From: Oscillospiraceae bacterium Marseille-Q3528
GTDB lineage: Bacteria > Bacillota > Clostridia > Lachnospirales > Lachnospiraceae
Reading direction: 5' to 3'
Assembly: GCA_018223385.1 (NCBI GenBank)
Contig: JAGTTR010000009.1
Span: 62,001-126,000 of the forward strand
Length of the DNA stretch: 64,000 bases
Shown here: one piece after another, positions 1-7,640 of the stretch
Layout: each line of letters starts with the position of its first letter
Position numbering within the stretch: the first letter of the stretch is position 1
Program-made: the position numbers and the translations under genes
The notes under the pieces: model-generated
Database searches by the model: none
Seen by the model: the letters and a program-made list of their open reading frames with translations, nothing else
Told to the model about the DNA's origin: nothing

Positions 1-1041
1 GTGGGCGTGAACTTCATCGGCGGTTACTCGGCGCTGGTGTCTAAGGGCATGACCACGGGGGATGAGAATCTGATTCTTTCTATCCCGGAGGCACTGGCCT
101 GCACCGAGCGGGTGTGCAGCTCCATCAATGTGGGCTCCACCAAGTGCGGTATTGATATGGATGCAGTCCGTCTCTTAGGACAGGTGGTACACGACACGGC
201 AGAGCACACGAAGGAGCAGGATTCCCTGGGCTGTGCCAAGCTGGTGGTGTTCTGCAATGCGCCGGATGACAACCCGTTCATGGCGGGCGCTTTCCACGGC
301 GTCACCGAGGCAGATGCGGTGATCAATGTGGGCGTCAGCGGCCCGGGCGTGGTAAAGACTGCCCTGGAAAAGGTACGGGGCGAGAGCTTCGAGGTGCTGT
401 GCGAGACCATCAAGAAGACGGCCTTCAAGATCACCCGTGTGGGACAGCTGGTGGCAAAGGAAGCCAGCGCCAAGCTGCATATTCCCTTTGGCATCATCGA
501 TCTGTCCCTGGCGCCGACCCCGGCGGTGGGCGACAGCGTGGCAGATATCCTGAAGGAGATCGGTCTGGAGCATCCAGGTGCCCCGGGCACGACGGCAGCG
601 CTGGCGCTGTTGAACGACCAGGTGAAAAAGGGCGGCATCATGGCGTCTTCCTACGTGGGCGGCTTAAGCGGCGCTTTCATTCCGGTGAGCGAGGATCAGG
701 GCATGATCGACGCGGTGAATGCAGGTGCCCTGACGCTGGAGAAGCTGGAAGCCATGACCTGTGTGTGCTCCGTCGGTCTGGACATGATCGCCATTCCGGG
801 AGACACCACGCCGGAGACCATTTCCGGTATCATTGCAGACGAGATGGCCATCGGCATGATCAACCAGAAGACCACGGCAGTCCGCGTCATCCCGGTGATC
901 GGCAAGGGCGTGGGCGAGACGGTGGAATTCGGCGGCCTTCTGGGCTATGCACCCATCATGCCGGTAAATCCGTTCCACTGTGATGCGTTCGTCAACCGGG
1001 GCGGCAGAATCCCGGCACCGGTACACAGCTTCAAGAATTAG
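1..1041 (+). CDS. PFL/UPF0210 (DUF711) family protein, 5'-truncated by window edge
   Basis: The protein matches the conserved PFL/UPF0210 family, whose biochemical role is not established. Visible family features are a glycine-rich stretch near the start ([14 protein letters not shown]), a [11 protein letters not shown] segment and a [23 protein letters not shown] block at the C terminus. The family is usually about 450 residues; only 346 are present and the reading frame is open from base 1, so roughly the first 100 residues lie upstream of the window and the GTG at base 1 is probably not the start. In many Firmicutes the gene follows a small ACT-domain gene, which would also be outside the window. 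Family call is secure, function unknown. Confidence 0.85.
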   Translation: MGVNFIGGYSALVSKGMTTGDENLILSIPEALACTERVCSSINVGSTKCGIDMDAVRLLGQVVHDTAEHTKEQDSLGCAKLVVFCNAPDDNPFMAGAFHGVTEADAVINVGVSGPGVVKTALEKVRGESFEVLCETIKKTAFKITRVGQLVAKEASAKLHIPFGIIDLSLAPTPAVGDSVADILKEIGLEHPGAPGTTAALALLNDQVKKGGIMASSYVGGLSGAFIPVSEDQGMIDAVNAGALTLEKLEAMTCVCSVGLDMIAIPGDTTPETISGIIADEMAIGMINQKTTAVRVIPVIGKGVGETVEFGGLLGYAPIMPVNPFHCDAFVNRGGRIPAPVHSFKN

Positions 1042-1062
1042 GGATATAATGAGCGCAAGTGA

Positions 1063-1148
1063 GTCACCATGCTGGCATGAGTGACGAACGGCGAATGTGA
1101 TCATGATAGCTGCGTAGCAGTGTCAAGCACGGAACGTGCGAATCATGA
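1063..1148. other. Multi-hairpin intergenic element
   Basis: The gap after the PFL gene folds densely. GTCAC at 1063-1067 pairs with GTGAC at 1081-1085 and encloses ATGC/GCAT. TCATGAT at 1101-1107 pairs with ATCATGA at 1142-1148 and encloses two hairpins: GCT/AGC (1109-1118) and GCACG-gaa-CGTGC (1127-1139). This would give a three-way junction. It has no poly-T tract, so it is not an ordinary terminator, and it abuts a putative promoter. It may be a copy of a dispersed structured repeat; only its folding potential is seen here. Confidence 0.45.
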
Positions 1149-1154
1149 TATAAT
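1146..1154 (+). promoter_or_regulatory. Putative extended -10 promoter for crotonase-like gene
   Basis: TGA followed by TATAAT at 1149-1154 is an extended -10 match. No convincing -35 is seen 17 bases upstream. The ribosome site AAAAGGGG lies shortly before the ATG at 1175, so the leader would be very short. The -10 overlaps the right arm of the hairpin element. Confidence 0.4.
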
Positions 1155-1174
1155 ATCTGTAAAAGGGGAAAAAG

Positions 1175-1798
1175 ATGGCTGCGGTGGCGTATGAAAAGAA
1201 AGATCATGTGGCGGTGGTCACACTGAAAAATGCCGGAAAACGGCATTGGTCAGAACCGGAATGGATCGCAGAAGTCCAGGCGGCGGTGAAACAGGTGGAG
1301 CGGGATCTGGATGTGTATGTGCTGCTTTTCACAGATGCCGGAGCGTGCAGCAAAGAGATGGCTGCGCCGGATAAACAAAATAACGCAGAGCAGTCCCGGC
1401 AGCTGGAAGAACTATGCGCGGCTGTGCGCAGCCTTCGGGGGCCGGTGATTGCGGCCATGAATGGATTTTCACTGGATGGCAGCTGTGATCTGGTGAAAGC
1501 GTGTGATATCTGCATGGCATCGGAAACGGTGGAGGAGACGGGCCCGGCCAATCAGGTGGTGGCGCCGGAAGCGCTTACAGATACCGCTATGGCGCTGGCT
1601 GTGCAGATCTGTGCCAATGGGCAGATCGCAGTGCAGGAGATCAAACGGTGCGTCAATATGGGGCTGGCGGCAGGAGAAAGCGCTGGTCTGGAATTTGAAC
1701 AGCAGGCTTTTGCCCTGTGCAATGCCACGGAAGATAAGCGCATTGGCATGGGTGCATACTTGCGTCATGAGAGCGAGAAAAAGTTTCAATATCGGTAA
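1175..1798 (+). CDS. Shortened crotonase-fold (enoyl-CoA hydratase/isomerase-like) protein, probably not catalytic
   Basis: The 207-residue product aligns with the crotonase superfamily from start to end, but family members are about 255-260 residues. The N-terminal core (residues 1-117, ending ACDICMASE) is followed directly by the region that normally lies after the second active-site loop (EETGPANQVV, from about 120). Roughly 50 residues are therefore missing in frame, including the usual FGQPE catalytic glutamate. The first glutamate position (normally GGGCEL) reads DGSCDL, and the first oxyanion-hole motif is also degraded (GACSKEMAA). The gene has a good ribosome site and an intact frame, so it may make a non-enzymatic protein or be decaying. 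It stands alone between a PFL gene and a convergent tmcAL. Confidence 0.7.
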   Translation: MAAVAYEKKDHVAVVTLKNAGKRHWSEPEWIAEVQAAVKQVERDLDVYVLLFTDAGACSKEMAAPDKQNNAEQSRQLEELCAAVRSLRGPVIAAMNGFSLDGSCDLVKACDICMASETVEETGPANQVVAPEALTDTAMALAVQICANGQIAVQEIKRCVNMGLAAGESAGLEFEQQAFALCNATEDKRIGMGAYLRHESEKKFQYR

Positions 1799-1807
1799 AA
1801 GAAAAGA

Positions 1808-1841
1808 GAACCCCGAAGGTCGGATGAGACTTTCGGGGTTC
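1808..1841. terminator. Bidirectional terminator between convergent genes
   Basis: GAACCCCGAAGGTC at 1808-1821 pairs with GACTTTCGGGGTTC at 1828-1841. The stem lies between two convergent genes. On the minus strand the right side becomes a T-rich run (TTCTCTTTTCTTTTAC), so it can serve both directions. Confidence 0.7.
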
Positions 1842-1929
1842 TTTCGCATCGTATGATATCCGTTGTTACTTTTGCTGGTGGTAGCAGGCTTTACAAATAT
1901 ACATGGGCAGGCGCATCCGGGTGGCATTG

Positions 1930-3447
1930 TCAGGGAAGAAGAATCAGCCCTCGGGTGTATTCGTTCACAGGAAGCCGGTGAAAACGTGCACCCGCCGCAG
2001 TCTCGTAGATATCCGCCGCCAGCAGGTCATGATCCCAGAGCCACAGGGCGCCGGCAGCGTCGCTGCCCCAGGTGTCCTGCAGGATCCGTGTGGCATCTGC
2101 CGTCTTGGTGATCAGCGGGATCCGGGAAGTCTTCTTTAAGACAGAAAGGAGGGGCGCAGCTTCCTTTCGGAATCCCAGAATCCGGGCGTAAGGCACGGGG
2201 AAAGCACTGGTGCGCAGCTGCCGGAAGGGATATTCTTCTACATCCAGCAGGATATGGGTGAGGCACCGGGCGATGCGCGTACGGGTCAGGTTTTTGGCTT
2301 TCAGAAGATCGGTGAACTGGGCCGCATCCACAAAAGCAGGCAGCTTGTCTGCGATGCGGGCGGCCAGATCGGGGGTCATGTCGGCAAATTTTGATAGAAG
2401 CTGAGCTGGTGCACATGTCAATGCAGTTTGACCAGAGGTGTTCCGTGTGGACAGAGGGGACGCGCTTTGGGATGCGGTATCTGCCGCAAATAACGGTGCC
2501 TGGGAATCTATGCAGCTGTCGCTATGCAGTGGTGCCTGGAAACGGTTGTACCTGTCGCCGTGCAGCAGCATCAACAGCCGGTAGCGCAGCAGGGCGGAAA
2601 AATCGTTTTCCTTCACGGGAAAGCTTTTGCCCTCGTTCTCTTTTAATATAGAAAGAACAGCATCGGGCACCGCGGTTTTCAACTGTTCCGTGGGCAACTG
2701 TCTGGCAATGGCGGCGCGGATGCCGGTGGCCGAGGCAAATTGATCCGGGGAAAGGCCGGTGTCGTGGTAGCCGCTTCCCGACCGGGGGATGATGCACGGG
2801 GTGATGGAGCTTTTGCAGGCTTTCAATGCTTTCACATATTCCAGCCCCAGAATGTTGTTGGGGGAGGAGAGCACTTCTGCGGCAGATGCTGCGGGGAACG
2901 AAGCCAACGTTTTTTGCAGCGCCTGCATCCGGGCTTTGGGAAAGGATAGGCCCTCCTTTAATGACTGGCGCAGCGCTTCCTGAAAAACAGGCGGTTCTTC
3001 CAGCAGGCAGTCGGCGGCCCTTTGGAACATTTCTAAGAGAATATCGTTCCTCTTACCGGGTACCGGATGCGGAACCGGTGCTGCATTTACAATACAATCT
3101 TCCGGGTTTGCTGTCTCTTTTTCAGAAACGGGCACCTCTGCCCCGAAAGCCAGCGCGTCCACAGCCCCCAGGCTGTCCAGCAGTGCGACGCCGCCCAGGG
3201 CAAAATGCTCGGCGCTGGCGGTGGCGTAGGCCGCAGGCAGCTCCAGCACCAGATCGGCGCCGCAGGAGAGGGCCATGCGGGTGCGTTCGTATTTGTTGAG
3301 GATGGCCGGGGTGCCGCGCTGGACGAAATCACCGCTCATGACGGCAATGACATAGTCGGCGCCGGTTTTTTCACGGCTTTCGGATAAATGATGGCGGTGG
3401 CCGTTGTGAAACGGGTTGTATTCTGCGATTACACCGGTAACGTTCAT
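1930..3447 (-). CDS. tmcAL: tRNA(Met) cytidine acetate ligase (TmcAL / YlbM family)
   Basis: TmcAL makes N4-acetylcytidine at the wobble base of elongator tRNA-Met, using acetate and ATP. The N terminus carries the nucleotidyltransferase fold with the HIGH-type motif (GVIAEYNPFHNGHRHHL, residues 5-21), followed by VMSGDFVQRG and the NKYERTRMAL block. The start at 3447 is preferred over an upstream in-frame ATG because AAGGAG precedes it and the family N terminus begins there. The product is 505 residues against about 400-415 in typical members. The extra length is mainly a Ser/Thr/Ala-rich, low-complexity segment at about 300-350, followed by the family C-terminal domain. The neighbouring pta-ackA operon is divergent and also handles acetate, which may be coincidence. 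Confidence 0.88.
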   Translation of the reverse strand: MNVTGVIAEYNPFHNGHRHHLSESREKTGADYVIAVMSGDFVQRGTPAILNKYERTRMALSCGADLVLELPAAYATASAEHFALGGVALLDSLGAVDALAFGAEVPVSEKETANPEDCIVNAAPVPHPVPGKRNDILLEMFQRAADCLLEEPPVFQEALRQSLKEGLSFPKARMQALQKTLASFPAASAAEVLSSPNNILGLEYVKALKACKSSITPCIIPRSGSGYHDTGLSPDQFASATGIRAAIARQLPTEQLKTAVPDAVLSILKENEGKSFPVKENDFSALLRYRLLMLLHGDRYNRFQAPLHSDSCIDSQAPLFAADTASQSASPLSTRNTSGQTALTCAPAQLLSKFADMTPDLAARIADKLPAFVDAAQFTDLLKAKNLTRTRIARCLTHILLDVEEYPFRQLRTSAFPVPYARILGFRKEAAPLLSVLKKTSRIPLITKTADATRILQDTWGSDAAGALWLWDHDLLAADIYETAAGARFHRLPVNEYTRGLILLP

Positions 3448-3617
3448 GGTCAGACTCCTTGCTGGTACATATTTGATAGGAAGAGTGTACCACGTTTCCA
3501 TGATTTTGCGGACTGTTTTCTGAGAAAAAAATGAATCAGGAAAAAAATTCATAATTTTACGGAAAAAAAGGAGAGCGATTGTTCGCCTGAAAGTACACTT
3601 TCAAGGGGTCAGACATC

Positions 3618-3646
3618 TTGTAGGAAAAAAATAAATCGTATATAAT
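3618..3646 (+). promoter_or_regulatory. Promoter of pta-ackA
   Basis: TTGTAG at 3618-3623, a 17-base spacer and a perfect TATAAT at 3641-3646 form a sigma-A type promoter. The transcribed leader contains a short hairpin, CCGGAC (3661-3666) with GTCCGG (3674-3679), ahead of the GAGAGGAG ribosome site. Confidence 0.7.
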
Positions 3647-3715
3647 AACCGTATCGAGGGCCGGACGGCAGAAGTCCGGTAATGATACGAGAATACGAGA
3701 GGAGAGTATTTCACA

Positions 3716-4717
3716 ATGGCATTTATTGATCACATTAAAGCAAAAGCAAAACAGGACAAGCAGGCAATCGTACTGCCGGAGACTAAGGACAAGAGAACAC
3801 TGATCGCAGCAGCACAGGTTCTGAGAGAGGGAACCGCAGATATCATCATGGTTGGTAAGGAAGAGAAGATCATGGATGGTGCTAACTGGCTGGATGTAGA
3901 TCTGACAGGCGTAAAGGTTGTTGACCCTGATACAGATCCGAAGCTGGACGAGTATGTAAAGGTTCTGTATGAGTTGAGAAAACATAAAGGAATGACCGAG
4001 GAGAAAGCAAGAGAGATCCTGACCACAGACTGGCTGACCTACGGCGTTATGATGGTAAAACAGAAAGACGCTGACGGCATGGTAGCCGGTGCCTGCCATT
4101 CCACCGCTGATACCCTTCGTCCGGCTCTGCAGATCCTGAAGACTGCTCCGGGAACTGACCTGGTATCCGGTTTCTTCATCATCGATGTACCGGATTGCGA
4201 GTACGGCGCAAACGGTACTTTCCTGTTCGCAGACTGCGGCCTGAACCAGGATCCCAACGCATCCGAGCTTGCTTCCATCGCAGACAGCAGCGCAAAGAGC
4301 TTCCGTGCTCTCGTAGAGGAGAAGCCTATCATCGCCATGCTTTCCCACTCCACCAAGGGCAGCGCAAAGCATGCACTTGTTGACAAGGTCGTTGAGGCAA
4401 CCAACATCGCAAAAGAGAGATACCCGCAGCTGATGATCGACGGCGAACTGCAGGCTGACGCAGCTCTTGTTCCTTCTATCGCAAAGAGCAAAGCAAAAGG
4501 CAGTGAGGTTGCAGGACATGCCAACGTTCTGATCTTCCCGAACCTTGACTGTGGTAACATCGGCTACAAGCTGGTACAGAGACTGGGCAAGGCTGATGCT
4601 TACGGCCCGATGCTTCAGGGTATCGCAAGACCGGTTAATGACCTGTCCCGTGGATGCTCCGCTGAGGACATCGCAGGCGTTGTTGCTCTGACAGCAGTAC
4701 AGGCACAGATGGTATAA
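3716..4717 (+). CDS. pta: Phosphate acetyltransferase
   Basis: Pta converts acetyl-CoA and phosphate to acetyl phosphate in the cytoplasm, the first step of fermentative acetate and ATP production. The 333-residue length is that of the short class-I enzyme without the N-terminal regulatory domains. Visible family blocks include IVLPETKDKRTL near the N terminus, GMVAGACHSTADTLRPALQ around 120, SHSTKGSAKH, and the C-terminal GPMLQGIARPVNDLSRGCS. It is followed 80 bases later by ackA and shares its promoter. Codon choice is strongly biased, as in other highly expressed genes here (rpsP, rplS). Confidence 0.97.
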   Translation: MAFIDHIKAKAKQDKQAIVLPETKDKRTLIAAAQVLREGTADIIMVGKEEKIMDGANWLDVDLTGVKVVDPDTDPKLDEYVKVLYELRKHKGMTEEKAREILTTDWLTYGVMMVKQKDADGMVAGACHSTADTLRPALQILKTAPGTDLVSGFFIIDVPDCEYGANGTFLFADCGLNQDPNASELASIADSSAKSFRALVEEKPIIAMLSHSTKGSAKHALVDKVVEATNIAKERYPQLMIDGELQADAALVPSIAKSKAKGSEVAGHANVLIFPNLDCGNIGYKLVQRLGKADAYGPMLQGIARPVNDLSRGCSAEDIAGVVALTAVQAQMV

Positions 4718-4797
4718 GAGGAAAGCATTTGTTTTTGAAAAAGTTTATTAGAGAAGCGTATTGTTTGTAGAGGAAAGTTTCAGGAGGTTTTGAAATT

Positions 4798-5994
4798 ATG
4801 AATATTTTAGTAGTAAACTGCGGAAGTTCTTCCTTAAAGTATCAGCTCATTGATTCTGCTGCTGAGGAAGTGCTTGCAAAAGGACTCTGCGAGAGAATCG
4901 GTATCGATGGAAGCCAGCTGGTATACCAGAAAGAGGGCTGTGAGAAGGAGAAGACCCTTGCACCGATGCCGACCCACGAGGAGGCAATCAGCCTTGTTCT
5001 GAACGCACTCATGAACGAGAAGAGCGGCGTCATCAAGTCCTTAAGCGAGATTGGCGCAGTTGGACATCGTATCGTGCATGGCGGCGAGAAGTTCTCCGAG
5101 TCTACCATCATTGATGACGAGGTAATGAAGGCCATCGAGGCATGCAACGATCTGGCACCGCTGCACAATCCGGCAAACCTGATCGGTATCCGTGCCTGCC
5201 AGAAGCTGATGCCCGGTACACCGATGGTAGCTGTATTTGATACCGCTTTCCATCAGACCATGCCGGAGAAGGCATATATGTACGGTCTGCCTTATGAGTA
5301 CTATGAGAAATACGGTGTCCGCAGATATGGTTTCCACGGAACCTCCCACAACTTTGTATCTCACCACATGGCTGAGTTCCTTGGCAAGAACATTGAGGAT
5401 ATGAAGATCATCGTCTGCCACCTGGGCAACGGCGCAAGTGTCAGCGCTGTACAGGGTGGCAAGTGTGTAGATACCTCCATGGGCCTGACTCCTCTGGAAG
5501 GCCTGATCATGGGTACCAGATGCGGCGATATCGATCCCACCATCATGGAGTTCATTGCCAAGAAAGAGAACCTGGACATTGCAGGCGTCATGAATGTACT
5601 GAACAAGAAGTCCGGCGTACAGGGTCTGTCCGGTATCTCCAGCGATTTCCGTGATCTGGAAGATGCAGAGGCAAAGGGTGATCCGGCTGCCATCCGTGCA
5701 CTGCGTACCTATGAGTACCGTGTTGCAAAATACATCGGCGCTTATACCGCAGCCATGAACGGTGTGGATGCCATCGCTTTCACCGCAGGTGTTGGTGAGA
5801 ACGGCCCTGATACAAGAAAGAACATCTGCGCATATCTGGGATACCTGGGCGTAGAGATCGACGACGAGGCAAACAGCAAGAGAGGCGCTGACAACATCAT
5901 TTCCACTAAGGATTCCAAGGTGACTGTATGCGTTATCCCGACCGATGAGGAGCTTGCCATCGCAAGAGAGACCTTAAGACTGGTACAGGCTTAA
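4798..5994 (+). CDS. ackA: Acetate kinase
   Basis: AckA transfers phosphate from acetyl phosphate to ADP, yielding acetate and ATP, and completes the Pta-AckA pathway. The 398-residue product begins with the ASKHA phosphate-loop sequence NILVVNCGSSSLKYQL. It contains GHRIVHGGEKFSES, the VFDTAFHQTMP segment with the catalytic arginine region RRYGFHGTSH, HLGNGASV, and the C-terminal FTAGVGENGP adenosine site. AGGAGG lies 8 bases before the ATG. A strong terminator follows, so pta-ackA is a two-gene unit. Confidence 0.98.
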   Translation: MNILVVNCGSSSLKYQLIDSAAEEVLAKGLCERIGIDGSQLVYQKEGCEKEKTLAPMPTHEEAISLVLNALMNEKSGVIKSLSEIGAVGHRIVHGGEKFSESTIIDDEVMKAIEACNDLAPLHNPANLIGIRACQKLMPGTPMVAVFDTAFHQTMPEKAYMYGLPYEYYEKYGVRRYGFHGTSHNFVSHHMAEFLGKNIEDMKIIVCHLGNGASVSAVQGGKCVDTSMGLTPLEGLIMGTRCGDIDPTIMEFIAKKENLDIAGVMNVLNKKSGVQGLSGISSDFRDLEDAEAKGDPAAIRALRTYEYRVAKYIGAYTAAMNGVDAIAFTAGVGENGPDTRKNICAYLGYLGVEIDDEANSKRGADNIISTKDSKVTVCVIPTDEELAIARETLRLVQA

Positions 5995-6030
5995 TCGCTT
6001 CGATAGGATCCTATTATAAAAAACAAAAGT

Positions 6031-6087
6031 GGGGTTTCACCTGCCGTTACAGTTTTGAATTGTAACCGTTGGGTGAGCCCCTTTTTT
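6031..6087 (+). terminator. Rho-independent terminator of pta-ackA
   Basis: A long stem starting GGGGTTTCAC at 6031 pairs with GGGTGAGCCCC ending at 6081. An inner TTACAGTT/AATTGTAA stem and a run of six T residues at 6082-6087 complete it. Confidence 0.85.
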
Positions 6088-6118
6088 GTACAAAGGAAAT
6101 GACATGTGTTTCTGCCGG

Positions 6119-6147
6119 TTGTATTTCCGGAAAAGATATGCTATAGT
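6119..6147 (+). promoter_or_regulatory. Promoter of the riboswitch-controlled cbiK operon
   Basis: TTGTAT at 6119-6124, a 17-base spacer and TATAGT at 6142-6147, preceded by TGC (extended -10), lie just upstream of the cobalamin riboswitch. Confidence 0.6.
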
Positions 6148-6194
6148 AGGAAAGAACTGACGCCGGGATATGCTGCGTTGGTTCGCATCAGATA

Positions 6195-6363
6195 CTTTCA
6201 GGTGCCGGAACAGATTTTCTGCGGTCCGGTGAAAAGGGAAACAGGTGTGAATCCTGTGCGAACTCGTCACTGTATTTGGGGAGCGCAAGGCCAGTATGCC
6301 ACTGAGCGATTGGGAAGGCGGCTTTGCGTGAGATACCTATAAGTCAGGAGACCTGCCTGGAAG
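6195..6363 (+). promoter_or_regulatory. Cobalamin riboswitch (aptamer)
   Basis: The leader has the cobalamin aptamer landmarks in order. P1 is formed by CTTTCAGG (6195-6202) and CCTGGAAG (6356-6363). Within it are GCCGGAACAG, GGTGAAAAGGGAA, a CACTGT segment, GCCACTG with GGGAAGGC, and the B12-box-like GTCAGGAGACCTGCC near the 3' end. Downstream are alternative CCCTC segments and a terminator before cbiK. Adenosylcobalamin or a related corrinoid would be expected to reduce expression of the operon. Confidence 0.92.
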
Positions 6364-6445
6364 GAAGTCGGGGGATTCCCCGGGCCACGAGTAATTGGTC
6401 GTATATGGATGCTGTTTTTACGACATCATTGCGCCCTCTTACGAA

Positions 6446-6473
6446 TGCCCTCCGAATGTGAGGGTATTTTTTC
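6446..6473 (+). terminator. Expression-platform terminator of the cobalamin riboswitch
   Basis: GCCCTC at 6447-6452 pairs with GAGGGT ending at 6465, followed by ATTTTTT. A second CCCTC at 6433-6437 could compete for GAGGG as an antiterminator. The terminator lies after the aptamer and about 57 bases before the cbiK start. Confidence 0.7.
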
Positions 6474-6529
6474 GCAGAGCGGCAGGCGAATCAATCTGTA
6501 CGCTGCGACAAAAAAGAAGGAGGAACGAC

Positions 6530-7510
6530 ATGAAAAAGAGAATGTCAACAATCGTAACTATGCTGGCGGTAGCGGCAATCTGCCTTACCGGCTGCGGAAA
6601 CAACAACGCCCAGACAGCAGAGCCTGCGGATACCAGCGCTGAGGAGACTGCAGATGAAGAGCAGGCAGAGGAGACAGACGCTGCGACGACTGAGACCGCA
6701 GACGCGGAGAAGTCCACAGATACTGCCATTATGGTCGTGAGCTTTGGTACAAGCTACAACGACAGCCGCGACATCACCATCGGCGCCATCGAGAATGCCA
6801 TTGCGGATGCTTTCCCGCAGTACGAGGTGCGTCGTGCATTTACCAGCCAGATCATCATCGACAAGCTGAAAGAGCGTGACGGACTGGAGATCGACAATGT
6901 ACAGGAAGCCCTGGATCGCGCAGCTGCAGACGGGATCAAGAACCTGATCGTACAGCCGACCCACCTGATGGACGGCCATGAGTACACCGATCTGAAGGAT
7001 GAACTGGAAGGATACAAGGATAGCTTTGAGAACATTTCTCTTGGCGCGCCTCTGCTGACCAGCGATGAGGACTTTGAGGCAGTGATCAAAGCCATCACAG
7101 ATGCAACCGCTTCCTACGATGACGGCGAGACCGCTGTTGTATTCATGGGACATGGCACAGATGCAGACTCTAACGAAGTATATGCAAAATTACAGGAGAA
7201 GCTGACTGCTGACGGATTCGAGCATTACTACATCGGTACCGTAGAGGCAACCCCGTCTCTGGACGATATCAAGGCTGCCCTGAAAGAGGCTGGCACCTAC
7301 AAGAAGGTTGTTCTGGAGCCGCTGATGGTTGTTGCAGGCGATCACGCCAACAACGACATGGCCGGCGACGAGGATGATTCCTGGAAATCTCAGCTGACCG
7401 CAGAGGGCTACGAGGTAGAGTGCCTGATCCACGGCCTGGGCGAGAACGAAGCCATCCAGCAGATTTACGTAGAGCATACACAGGCAGCAGTAGACGGCCT
7501 GAACAAATAA
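6530..7510 (+). CDS. cbiK: Lipid-anchored sirohydrochlorin cobaltochelatase-like protein (CbiK type)
   Basis: CbiK inserts cobalt into sirohydrochlorin-type tetrapyrroles. This 326-residue product is an exported form. It has a basic N terminus and hydrophobic segment, a lipobox LTGC with Cys22, an acidic Ala/Glu/Thr linker (about 23-62) and then the chelatase domain (64-326). Candidate metal ligands are His145 (PTHLMDG), His208 (GHG) and His272 (GDHANNDMAGD); the last two correspond to the family's active-site pair. The start at 6530 follows AAGAAGGAGG; an upstream in-frame extension would run through the terminator and is rejected. An exported CbiK is known from Desulfovibrio, where a role in heme or metal handling was proposed. 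Placement under a cobalamin riboswitch with an uptake ABC system supports corrinoid or cobalt-tetrapyrrole handling at the cell surface. Confidence 0.88.
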   Translation: MKKRMSTIVTMLAVAAICLTGCGNNNAQTAEPADTSAEETADEEQAEETDAATTETADAEKSTDTAIMVVSFGTSYNDSRDITIGAIENAIADAFPQYEVRRAFTSQIIIDKLKERDGLEIDNVQEALDRAAADGIKNLIVQPTHLMDGHEYTDLKDELEGYKDSFENISLGAPLLTSDEDFEAVIKAITDATASYDDGETAVVFMGHGTDADSNEVYAKLQEKLTADGFEHYYIGTVEATPSLDDIKAALKEAGTYKKVVLEPLMVVAGDHANNDMAGDEDDSWKSQLTAEGYEVECLIHGLGENEAIQQIYVEHTQAAVDGLNK

Positions 7511-7542
7511 TCGTCTGCGCATGAACAAATAAGATACATGGG

Positions 7543-7602
7543 GCCTGCCGGAACATGCACCCCGGTGTACTGCCGGTGGCTGTGTTTTTCGGCGGGCTTT
7601 TT
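7543..7602 (+). terminator. Possible attenuator or terminator after cbiK
   Basis: GCCTGCCG at 7543-7550 can pair with CGGCGGGC at 7590-7597 (one G-T pair), followed by TTTTT. The loop is long, so it may act as a partial terminator that sets a higher level for cbiK than for the downstream transporter genes. Confidence 0.45.
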
Positions 7603-7640
7603 ATATGATAGGAAAATGTGTCGCAGGAAAGGGGATTTCT

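Noticed and set aside
3557..4519. 320-residue minus-strand frame opposite pta
   Set aside because: It is antisense to pta, cysteine- and leucine-rich without domain logic, and explained by biased codon use of the highly expressed gene.
6395..6529. 45-residue N-terminal extension of CbiK from an upstream in-frame ATG
   Set aside because: It would be translated from the riboswitch terminator region and would bury the lipoprotein signal. The ATG at 6530 has an excellent ribosome site.
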